In this document: positions 48,111 to 58,225 of the stretch, piece by piece | Layout: every line of letters starts with the position of its first letter | Numbering within the stretch: position 1 is the first letter of the stretch | From: Lycium barbarum | Taxonomy: Eukaryota > Streptophyta > Magnoliopsida > Solanales > Solanaceae | Direction of reading: 5' to 3' | NCBI RefSeq assembly: GCF_019175385.1 | Contig: NC_083345.1 | Location: forward strand, 10,579,205-10,643,204 | DNA: 64,000 bases | The notes under the pieces: generated by a model | What the model was told of the DNA's origin: nothing | The model's input: the letters and a program-made list of their open reading frames with translations, nothing else | Databases searched by the model: none | Made by a program: the position numbers and the translations under genes

Positions 48111-49536
48111 TGCTTCTAATATAGTAGTAATATATTGTCCTCTCTCTCTCAACCTATATATATATATATATATATACTTAAGTTATTTTCTTTGGGAGAA
48201 GGTACATATACAAAAACATGTTTTTACTTATATATTAGATGTGCTGGGTTTTCTTTTATTAAATCTTTGTTAGATTCTTGCTCCTAGTTTTGTACTAGAA
48301 GAGCTTGTTGAATCCTGGGGGATACACTCATACCGAGTGAAGTATCCTTAAGGACAGTGTCTTAATTGACATACCTCAAGATTTCAAGAATTTCCTGTAA
48401 GGTTCGGGATCAAGTATTTTCCGACATAGTTCGTGATCAAGTATCTTCCGTAAGATTTCCAACATCAATTTAGCCTCTCCACATAATATTTTGAATATGT
48501 TGATTGTGTTATGAATAGTTATATATATATTGTGGATGTCGATCTTTAGGAGAAAAAGTAGGGTTAGTGACTTGGGATCAAGTTAGTTTCCCCCTATAAA
48601 TAAGGGTTTTCCTTCATTGTAAATTCATCCCTCAAGAGAAATAAAGTATTCTCCTCTCTTCTCTCTTTCTCTACAATATTGTTCTTGTTCTTGCTTTATT
48701 TTATAACACATTATCAGCACGAGTCTCTAATCTTTTATTAGAATTTAATCTACATTAATGCTACCATCTTCGAAAGTTTGACAGAACTGCTCGTGGCTTA
48801 CTGGAAATTTAGGTATATCCATCCGATCCATATGGTATATTGATTTTGTTATTTATGATGACTGTTGCAATGGGAAAAAAAAAAGTGGTAAATTCTCTTT
48901 GTGGAGGAGACCTGTGTGTAGTACTGTGATTAGGTATGTTTTCCATCCTTTATGAGGTTTGTGACTCTTAGTAGGTTATATTATGTATCAGAAGATACAG
49001 ACGGCCAATACATGTGATGTATAGTTTGAGCCTTATTGCTTACTATTGATTTAAATTTTTTATCAAGACTTGTTAAGTTGCTAAATGTATAACGTATAGT
49101 ATGCAATTGCCATATATTTTTTATGTTTTTCATCATGACTATCTTAATGATGGATTAAAGAACGTATAACATAGTAATAACTCTTCTTGAACTCCAGCAG
49201 AGTTCATGATTTAAATCACCAGAAGTGGTAATATATTTAATGTCTTCCCTAATCACTAGAAGTGATAATATTTCTCATTTTTATTATGATTATTCTAGAA
49301 GATATGTTAGAGAAAAAAATTCTCTATATTATATGTGTGTCTCGATTTGCTCCTGAAGTAGCAATATCTTAAAAAAGGTTTTGAGTGATCATAATTTTGA
49401 TATGCTTAAGGCACGTTCAGATATGTTTCATTCCTGAAGAATGTAAACTTTTGATAAATGGTATAAATACAGATCTATTCCCTGCAACGAATGTGACAAT
49501 ATGTAGTAAAACTTATAAATACAGATGTGTGTTTGG

Positions 49537-49760
49537 TTGTGAAGTAGTAAACTTAGAAATCTACTCCTGAAGTAGTAAACTCAGAAATCTACTTCTGAAG
49601 TAGTAAACTCAGAAATCTACCCCCAAAGTATCATACTCAGAAATCTGCTCCCGAAGTAACAAATTTTGAACTCTACTCCTTAAGCAATAAAACTTTGAAC
49701 TCTACCGTGGAAGTAGCAGAACTTTGAAAGTGGTGAAATAGTAAAGTTTTCTCCCCAAGT
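49537..49760. repeat. CTGAAGTAGTAAACTCAGAA repeats in the Copia interior
   Basis: At least six irregular units of about 30-35 bp, CT(C/A)CTGAAGTAGTAAACTC-like then AGAAATCTAC. Related AGAAGTGGTAATAT motifs occur just upstream (49210-49275). Confidence 0.75.
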
Positions 49761-51831
49761 AGAAATTTTTTTAGAAATATATTGAAGCGGTATTTTTTGA
49801 GAAAAATAATGAGCTATTGAAAGTTGTGTATAAAGCTCGTCTAAATGACCAAGTTTCATTCCCCGAAGTGAATAAAAATACCACAATATACCTCCTGAAG
49901 AGATAAAATGACAAAGGATATAAAAGCAATTTTGTGGTATGAAGGTCATTTCTGCACGTACCAATTGTACGTCAAATCATCTTGGATACTTTTATGTATC
50001 ATTCTAAGGCAAAAGGATACAAATTTATCTAGAAGAGCTAACTATTTATCCAGGAGATCATCGCACGAGTAGTGTCCAAACAATGTTTGATTGTGGAGAA
50101 TAAATTAAAGGCTCCTGAAGAGCATATGTATTATGTAATTCGTTCTAGATTGTAATATATGAAGTTGTTATGATCCAAATACAAGTTGTAGTAAACCTGA
50201 AGTTTGCTAAAGTAAATGACTATCATATTAAAACTATAAATGATGGGATGATCAAATATCTTTTAAATCATGGTTGGTAAGAATTATCTATGTGAACGCT
50301 TAAGGTTACACGCCTTATTCTCCAAATTGTACGACAAATATAAGCATGCTGAAATCACATGTCACGGTAACCAGAATTTTAACGATGCGAAAAATAATTC
50401 ATGTCATAGTAAATCAGAAGTTTACTAAAACAAATAGCACATGGCATGGTAAACCTGAAGTTTACTAGTATAGATAATTTTATCAGTTGGCAGGAGCAAT
50501 TTGGCCATCCCGATTCAAATATGATGTGCAGATTGAGTATTCAACATATATTGAAGATCTAGAAGATTCTTCAAGAATTTATTTGTGTTGCTTGTTCTCA
50601 TGACAAGTTGATTATACTAGCTAATGTTGGGGTTGATTCCCTTATGTTCTGAAAAAATATAAAAGGTGAATATGGGCTCGTTCACCTGTTATGTGATATC
50701 TCAAATAGATGCATCTACGAAATGATCACGTGTGCGCTTATTGTCAACCTACAGTTTGACATTTGCATAATTGATTGCTCAAAATAATTGAGTTAAGAGC
50801 ATAGTTTCCAAATTATGTAATCAAGACAATTCCTCTTGATAATGTTGGTTTATATCCAATCTGGTTTGGCGTTGAATGCCTCTCACAAGTAGCTAAACCA
50901 TTGCTTCGTGTGCTGGTCTGAGATATGATATATTACATACAACATCACAGGTATGCTTCAGACCAATAAATTATGATAAATTCTCCCCTCACAATTGGTT
51001 CAGGGTCAAACCAGATATTTCCGTGTAACAGTTTTATGTGTTGTATATGATTAATTAATCTACCATGATGCACAAAGATGGATTCCTCCAAGAAAAAAAA
51101 GGATGGGATATATGTTAGTTTTTCTAACATAAGGTGGGGAGAATAAGAAGCTAAGAAATAAGCTATGAATTATCATTAGTATTGATCCTCATTGAAAGGT
51201 AATTCAAGTCAAATGCTAGAAGCATTTGCTGACCCAAAATTAATCTAATTCAAGCTGCAAAATGCTCCTATTAAATTCATGTCCCTGAAGGACAGAGTCT
51301 ACAGCATGCATGAAGCGTGATAGACCAATCAATTCCAAATGCAATAATCATTGAAAAGAAAGAAGAACAAATGATCAATGATCATTATAAGGAGGCAGTA
51401 TGCTTTTGAAGAGCCTATGACATAACACTTCATGAAAGCTCATGAGAGGGTTAGGTACCTAAAAATAATGGAAGTAATGAGATCTCAATAAGTTATGTCC
51501 TATTGCAAACCGATGCAAGAAAATATATCGTCGACGATATCCTTGGTACAATATACACAACATTGTCAAAGATTGCGAGGATCTAAATTCTATGTCTATA
51601 GAGCATGCTAACATAGACATTATTGTCAGTGAAATGACACATTTTGGTAAACTTCAAGGTTATTGGACCTGCAGTTCAGACAATAGAAAATGTCACGCAT
51701 CTAAATATTAATGGTATGGTCACTAAACAAAATTTATATGAAAATTGTTGAAGAATTTTAAATGCCTGAAGCATATACAAGTTCTAAAAATCTGTTCGTA
51801 ATCCTTATATGGATTAAACCAAGCAAGGTGA

Positions 51832-52077
51832 ATGCAATTTTATCATAATGAATATTCATTAACTAAGGGTATATTTATCCTTACGTCTTTGTGGAAATCA
51901 AAATTTGTCATATTATTAGTGCAAGTTGATGACTTGAATATTATTGCAACTCTCGAAGAGTATCCACAAGCAATAGATTATCTGCTGAAAGAAGTTGAAA
52001 TGAGAAACTTGCAGAATTCTTTGGTCCTGAAGTGCCATATCTTTATGCAATTGATGAATTTATATATTTTGCTATGA
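51832..52077 (+). pseudogene. Copia reverse transcriptase remnant
   Basis: An 81-codon open piece, MQFYHNEYSLTKGIFILTSL..., contains LVQVDDLNIIATLEEYPQAI. The Copia catalytic loop YVDD appears here as QVDD. After it, YLLKEVEMRNLQN matches the usual L-KEF-MKDLG region. The neighbouring RT parts are out of frame. Confidence 0.75.
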
Positions 52078-53105
52078 CTATGAGGGATTATAGTCATACG
52101 ATGTTGTTCTACATGATAGTCAAATCATATAAAGCTAACATCTGTTTATAAAGCAAGTTAGGAATGCATTTGGAGTGATTTCAACAATATTATATACCAA
52201 TGCAACTCTATCCAAAGACTGAAGATGCAGCATCATACATAGCCCAACTAAAGTGAGGATTCATAAAAGTACAAGGCATGTTTCACCAAAGTTGTTCATC
52301 ACACACAATCTCCAAAAGAATGGTGATATCAACGTGCAACAGATCGGTTCAAATGATAATATGGTTGATTTATTCACCAAAGTCTCTAACAACTACAACT
52401 TTTGAGAAGATGATGCACAAGATTGGAATGTGAAGATTCAAGTTTTTGGATCGAAATTCTCATCAGGGGGAGTTAATATGCGTTGTACTTTTTTTTTCCT
52501 TTTAAGGTTTTTATCCCACTGGGTTTTGTCCTTGTTAGGTTTTTAATGAGGCAACCAAAGGGCGTATTATTAGAAATGTGTTACTCTTTTTCCTTCACTA
52601 GAATTTTTTCCACTGGATTTTTTCTAGTAAGGTTTTAACGAGGCACATCATCTATTAAATAGACATCCACGGGGGAGTGTTATGAATAGTTATCTATATA
52701 TTGTGGATGTCTATCTTTAGGAGAAAAAGTAGGGTTAGTGACTTTGGGATCAAGTTAGTTTTCCCTTGTAAATAAAGGGTTCTCCTTCATTGTAAATTCA
52801 TCCCTCAAGGGAAATAAAGTATTCTCCTCTCTTCTCTCTTTCTCTACAATATTGTTTTTGTTCTTGCTTTATTATTTTATAACATATTTTATTTTTTCTA
52901 TTTTGCACTTATAAATAATTAAAAATAACAAATTGCTTCTAATTATTTTGCGAGGAAATAAAAAGATCATGGTGTAAATTATTAAGTAAAAAAATATTTT
53001 TTCCATAGTAAAAAGGGACGCAAATAACAAAAAGTAGCATATATTAGGGGTGAAAATAGTAAATAACTCTAATTTTTATGTTCTAAAGGTCACACGCCTT
53101 GTTGA

Positions 53106-53761
53106 CGGGCAATTCGCAGAATTACCCTTCTTTTGGGGTGGTCTTTAAATTTTGCCCCTCATATTTGAAATCATTAAATTTTGTCCTTCGACTAAAACCC
53201 GTGGGTTCCAAGTTCGAACCCCCACACAGTCAAAATTTAAAAAAAAAAAATCACAAGGCAGAGTTTAAATTTCGCTATGCCCCCACTGGCATACACTTGT
53301 GAAGGAATTACCAAAGTTATGTCGGACCCGGCATACTTATGCCTTATGGGGAGACTTGGCATAAGTATGCCGGGTCCGGCATAAAAGTTTGCCACCACCG
53401 GCATAAACTTGTTAAGGAATTACCAAAGTTATGCTGGACCCGACATACTTATGCCAAGTCTGCCCATAAGGCATGAGTATACCGGGTTCGGCATAAATTT
53501 GATAATTCCTTAACAAGTGTATGCCGGGTCCGGCATACACGCGACCCAAACCTTGCCTTGCAATTTTTTTTTTTTTTAATTTATGCTTGAGCGGGGGTTC
53601 GAAATCAGAACCTCATGATTTCTGCATGAACGCTCAGAGTTGCAATGCGAAGGATAAAAATTAAAGACCAGCAATATGAGGGGCATAATTTAAAAACCAC
53701 AAATATGAGGGGCAAAATCTAAAGACCACCCCAAAAGAAGGGCAATTCGTGCAAAAAAATG
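53106..53761. mobile_element. Foldback element, copy D
   Basis: A 656-bp member of the family of copy C, with the perfect 8-bp duplication CTTGTTGA at 53098-53105 and 53762-53769. The ends carry ACCCTTCTTTTGGGGTGG and its inverse. The core contains ATGTCGGACCCGGCATAC, GCCGGGTCCGGCATA and TGCCCATAAGGCAT units. AAGTTCGAACCCC and GGGGGTTCGAAATC are the tRNA-like segments. Confidence 0.85.
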
Positions 53762-53919
53762 CTTGTTGAAGCCATTAGTGCTGGATGGGCCTCTTGAGCG
53801 AGTAGATGGGCTACATAAATCTTCGGCCTTTCTTTCCATTTAAAGCTTCTTGGCCAATTTGCACGATTGTACTACTTAGGGTGAATTACATATATGTACA
53901 TATTAAGGAAAAATATTTA

Positions 53920-54800
53920 CAAAACGTGGTCATAGTTTTCTATTTACAAAACATAACATTACAAATCCTATAACAAACATACTTTTTAAGAAAAATATTT
54001 TTTTATTTTATTTTTTTCGCTTAGAAATTTATGTATGAAAGTTGTATGAAAGGTGTGTATCTCGCTCAAGACTTAAAAAGTTCGCTCAAATTTTAGTGTA
54101 TGAAAATTGTATGAATTGTATATATCTCGTTCAAGGCTTAAAAAATCACCTCAAAATTGTATGTATGAAAACGGTATGAAATTTGTATCTCGTTCAAGGC
54201 TTAAAAAATCACCTCAAAATTGTATGTATGAAAACGGTATGAAATTTGTATCTCGCTCAAGGCTTAGAATTTCGCTCACATTTTCATGTATAAAGTTCAT
54301 GTTCGATTTCTCTAAAATTAATACAGCGACAACAACATTGTATACAACTTTGATACAACATTCAAGACTTAAAATAGTCGATTAAATTTTTGTATATGAA
54401 ATGCGTATATCTTGCTCAAGGCTTAAAAAATTCGCTCAAATTTTGTGTATGAAAAGCGTATGAAGTATGTATATCTCGATCAAGGCTTAAACATTACGCT
54501 CAAATTTTTATGTATGAGAATGGTAAGAAATGTGTATATCTTACTCAAGACTTAGAATTTCATTCACATTTTGTGTATGAAAAACTATATTAAAATTTTC
54601 GCTTACACATACACATTTCATACAGCTTTCATACACAAGATCTTGAGGTAATTTTTTAAGCCTTTGAGCAAAATTTTTTTTAAAAAATATAAAATTGTTA
54701 AAAAAAAAACGAAAAATATATGAAAATCCGTCATGTTTTGTAAAATATCGTTATATTTTGTAAATAACAAAAACTATCATCACATTTCGTAAATACTTCT
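53920..54800. repeat. CTCAAGGCTTAAAAA repeat block
   Basis: Irregular ~60-bp units with TATATCTCG(T/C)TCAAGGCTT, AAAAATC(A/G)C(C/T)TCAAA and GTATGAAAA. They include a perfect 63-bp tandem duplication at 54126-54251. It is the reverse complement of the block at 13690-14400. Flanks with TATTTACAAAAC and ACATTTCGTAAATA suggest an element with inverted ends that I could not delimit. Confidence 0.65.
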
Positions 54801-54837
54801 CTTTAACATGTATATATACATAGTTTTCCCTTGTACT

Positions 54838-55364
54838 TATTCGGGACCGGTCTTTAATTTTTATCCCTCAAATTGCTGGTCTTTAATTTTTGTCCTTCCC
54901 ATAAAATTTCTGAGTTCCGGGTTCGAACTCATGCTCAGTCAAAAATAAAAAAAAATAAAAAAAATCGCAAGGCAGAATTTGACTGCAAACCCTCCTTCTC
55001 AGGCAAAGTTTCAAACTTTATCTTAAGGCGCAGTTTCAAACTTTACCTTAAGTTTGCCTCAAACTCTCCGTTATCAGGCAGAGTTTTGTCTTTAGGCATA
55101 AGACAAACTCTATCTTAAGGCAGAGTTTTGTCTTATGCTACATTAAGGTAGAAGTTTTGCATTAAGACAATTTTTTTTAACTCAGCTGAAATTTTACAAA
55201 ACTCCTCCTTGAGGCCTAACTTTTGCCTGAATAGGCCTAATTTACTACGAAACTCTACCGTGCGATTTTTTTTACTGATCCAGGGTTGAAATTCCAAATC
55301 TCGAGGTATTAGGTGAAGGATAAAAATTAAAGACACCTTTGAAGGAAATCCGCGCAAAAAAATG
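54838..55364. mobile_element. Foldback element, copy E
   Basis: Left GGTCTTTAATTTTTATCCC and CCGGGTTCGAACTC; inside AATCGCAAGGCAGAATTT and CTTAAGGC(A/G)(C/G)AGTTT motifs; right GGATAAAAATTAAAGACACC and ATCCGCGCAAAAAAATG. Closest in core type to copies A and B. No clear target duplication. Confidence 0.6.
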
Positions 55365-55789
55365 ACGCTTCATGGGTTCTCTTGATAACTGCCTGACATT
55401 TTGGGCCTGAACCACTCATTGATGACATTTTGGGCCTGAACCACTCTTTAATGACAGTTTGCCATCTAGCCATTTTTGTGACAATCAGCACAAAATAACA
55501 TCTAAATAACCCTTTTCTCTCTTTTGGGTTTAATACAATACAAATAATTAAAGAATATTAGGTTATCTCTACTATTATAACAAGAGAAAACATTTACGCC
55601 ACGTAGCCATATTTTGTGTATAAACATCGATTTAGCTCATATTTGTGAATAAATAACTTCTATACACTATTATACATTTTATACAAGGTTGATACATTGA
55701 GTATAATTTCCCCACAGATATAACGTTGTATAATATTTATTATAGATTGGGCTTCATGGCATAATACTTTCAAAAACTGTATATTTATT

Positions 55790-56618
55790 AGGGAAAAGGA
55801 CATTGTGTATCCAATGACCCAAAGTAATGCCACATATGACCAATATTTGGGCGTAATACCCCTAGGAGTCCGCTCGGCCCAAAATAATGCCAAAAAATGG
55901 CCGGTCGGCCCAAAATAATGCCAAGGCTGGCCGGCCCAAGCTGCTACAGCATATATACATATGTTGAAATTATATATACACTTTATATACAAGAATTATA
56001 CATTTTATATACACATGTTGAAATTAATCATACATTTATTTACATAAATTATACATTTATTATACACATATTATGCAATAATGATATGATTTTTTTTTAC
56101 ATATACAACAGTGATACATATTATATACCACAATGATACGATTTCTATTATACATTTTTTTTTACATATGCTACACTTTCTATACAAGACTGATATAATT
56201 TATACGCACATGCTGAAATTATATATACACTTTCTATACAAAATATGATACATATTACATACAAAAATGATACAATTTTCTATTCTATACAGGGCAGTTG
56301 CACTGTGTTGATACACATTATATACACAAATGATACATATTATATACAAAAATGATACATACCTTAATAATTCATATTTTATACAGTTTCTATACATTAT
56401 AGATAAGTACTGATACATATTTTATACACAAATGACGCATATTATATATAAAAATCGCCTCAAACATTTTAGTGTTTGGGTTTTTATTTGAAAATTATCT
56501 TATTTAAGTTTTGGCTAATGAATGGAATTAGTTTAATGAGTATAATTTGAGTTTGGAAAAAATTGAATTAGAGGGTGGGATTATTTATGGTCGACCGGCC
56601 ATATATGTCCTTTTCCCT
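55790..56618. mobile_element. MITE with 14-bp inverted ends
   Basis: Starts AGGGAAAAGGACAT and ends ATGTCCTTTTCCCT, perfect inverses; ATT flanks both sides. Near the left end, GGCCGGTCGGCCC-type motifs; near the right, GGTCGACCGGCC. The middle is AT-rich with many GATACATATTATATAC units. Superfamily undecided. Confidence 0.7.
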
Positions 56619-56714
56619 ATTTTTTAACATATCCCCTCTAAGATTAGAATTCAAACACGAAATGTAAACTATTACTATAGATTTGGAATACGTTTTCTTT
56701 TGTATATTACAATT

Positions 56715-57939
56715 AGGGTTTTCACAGTTTTGGTTAAAACCAAACCGAAAATTTAATCAAACCGAATAAACGAACCGACATTTGGTTTGATTTGGTTTTA
56801 AATTTTAAAAACCGATAATATTTGGTTTGGTTATGATTCTATTAAAAAATAACCGAACCAAACCGATAAATTATATACATAAATTTTATAATTATTTATA
56901 TGTATAATATTAGTTTTTCATAAATAATTATAAATATTTTATACCTTTTAATCATTAATTTGATTTTGGTCTACTTATTTCACATGATTGTTTAAGACCA
57001 TGTTTTAAAGAATATATCCAAGCCCATGTCTTTTAAGTGTTAAGTGTAAACCTACTAACAGGAGCTCGCATTAGAGTGTAATGTCTTTAACTTAAATTTT
57101 TAGACTTTCTTTGTCAGCCATTTGATGTTAGGTTGTTTTTTTTTTCTTTTCGAATTCATACCTTTCTTTTTTCTTGTCTGAATGGGTTCTAAACTTCTAA
57201 TATTTTTCACATAAACAGATCAGAGGTTGTAGATTTGGAGGTTCCTATCGAAGATACTTCAGTAACATCAGCATATGCTGCAATTCAAGCACATGGTAAT
57301 GCCCTAATACTTCTTCCATGGGTAATCCTCCTAAAAAGCAGAAAATAACAACTCCTTGTAGTCGAGACCCTAGCCTTGGGGATAATGGTAGAAAAACATC
57401 TGAAGTTTGGGATCATTACACAAAGTTTTTTTAATAAAATGGGAGAATTGAGGGCAAAATGCAAGTACTGCCCCAAAGTTTTGGATCATTACACAAAGTT
57501 TTTTTTATTTCATATATTTTAATTTTAGGCAGTCTTTATGTTTAATTAATATGTATGTTTGTAACAACAACTAAAAACTCCAATGCTCTACTTTATTTCT
57601 AGGTATGTGTATTAAGATAACAAAAATGGTGCAATCACTACTAAGTTAGTTTTTAACTCTATATGTAACAGTTTAGCAACTTTGAGTAACTTGAGTACTA
57701 CACTATCACTAATGGTGAAAATATTTCTATGGTGTATGTTCCACCTTAAGCTATAAATAAAAATTATCGTTTGAACAAAAAAAAAAGACATGTCTTTTTC
57801 AACTTTTTAATATTTTACTGATAAGTCTCATGACTGCTAGTCATAAATCAAAAAATTAAATCAAACGGGTGGTTATTATTTGATTTGATTTGATTATGAT
57901 TTTAATCAATAACCGACCGAAACCGAACCATGAACACCT
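56715..57939 (+). mobile_element. hAT deletion derivative with transposase start
   Basis: Perfect 8-bp duplication TTACAATT at 56707-56714 and 57940-57947. The ends begin AGGGTTTTCA and, inverted, AGGTGTTCAT, with subterminal AACCGAACC/GGTTTGGTT arrays. At 57220-57480 a remnant reads GNPPKKQKI...TSEVWDHYTKF and then, frame-shifted, an AKCKYC-like codon run. That is the start and BED zinc finger of a plant hAT transposase. The catalytic part is missing. Confidence 0.8.
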
Positions 57940-58122
57940 TTACAATTATCATGGGATAAAAAGAGATTAGTACTCCTCCGTCCATTTTTATATTTCATGA
58001 ATTAAAAGTAATTATCTATTTTTACTTTTTTAAATATTTTCAATTTAAAAAATTAAGAGATAATTGCCATTTTATACCTATTTTAGTTTCAAATTTCATA
58101 TTTCCTATGCCCAAACGCCCAC

Positions 58123-58154
<32 letters not shown>

Positions 58155-58225
58155 ACTCCAGTTTATAACTTTACATTATATGACTCTTGAAACTATAGTA
58201 CTTTGGTTTGTTCATTCGAGCAGCA

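Larger units (their letters stand above)
45175..48130 (-). mobile_element. Helitron-like element inside the 3' LTR
   Basis: Comparison with the intact 5' LTR shows an extra segment inserted exactly between A (45174) and T (48131) with no target duplication. On the minus strand it ends in a hairpin (45189-45205, 7-bp stem with one G-T pair), ten bases, then CTAG at 45175-45178. That is the Helitron 3' end layout with A|T insertion. The 5' end on the minus strand reads TTACTACTATATTAGAAGC; the usual TC start is not exact. No RepHel gene, so non-autonomous. The interior is repetitive. Confidence 0.7.
41425..48464 (+). mobile_element. LTR retrotransposon with a split 3' LTR
   Basis: 5' LTR 41425-42041 (TGTTGTGAAAA...TTTCCAACA) and 3' LTR 44883-45174 plus 48131-48464. 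The LTRs are nearly identical in long stretches (for example TTAATATCTCAAAAAGAAG, and TAGAAGAAACGTATTTGACC). The flanks CCAAT (41420-41424) and TCAAT (48465-48469) differ by one base. The 3' LTR follows GTGGGAGATA, a weak polypurine tract. The LTR interval between 45174 and 48131 is occupied by a Helitron-like insertion. The 2.84-kb interior (42042-44882) has no intact gag or pol, so it is decayed or non-autonomous, and I cannot assign Copia or Gypsy. Confidence 0.85.
48507..52884 (+). mobile_element. Copia LTR retrotransposon, decayed
   Basis: Short LTRs at 48507-48708 and 52678-52884, both TGTTATGAATAGTTAT...TTTATAACA, differ by few changes. After the 5' LTR comes TTATCAGCACGAG, a primer-binding region typical of a large plant Copia group; before the 3' LTR comes the polypurine GGGGGAG. 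The interior has remains in Copia order: a gag-pre-integrase GHP segment near 50500-50600; integrase C-terminal remnants near 51020-51130 (IPPRKKRMGY); reverse transcriptase near 51832-52077 (VDDLNII); and an RNase H tail near 52330-52440 (MIIWLIYSPK..TTTFEKM). All are full of stops. Flanks GATTG and TATTT do not match, so no clear target duplication. Confidence 0.88.

Noticed and set aside
47666..48124. Overlapping frames with WGPLFLNISCLI and IYKTTNIKKKK repeats
   Set aside because: Products of the poly-T/GGGGTCCAC repeat field, not genes.
41425..52884. A single large LTR element covering both LTR pairs
   Set aside because: The two LTR types are unrelated, each pair has its own interior, and the second element starts 43 bp after the first ends.
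54107..54385. 92-codon frame with a repeated SRLKKSPQNCMYENGMK segment
   Set aside because: The protein repeat only mirrors the 63-bp DNA tandem duplication; no start context or related protein.
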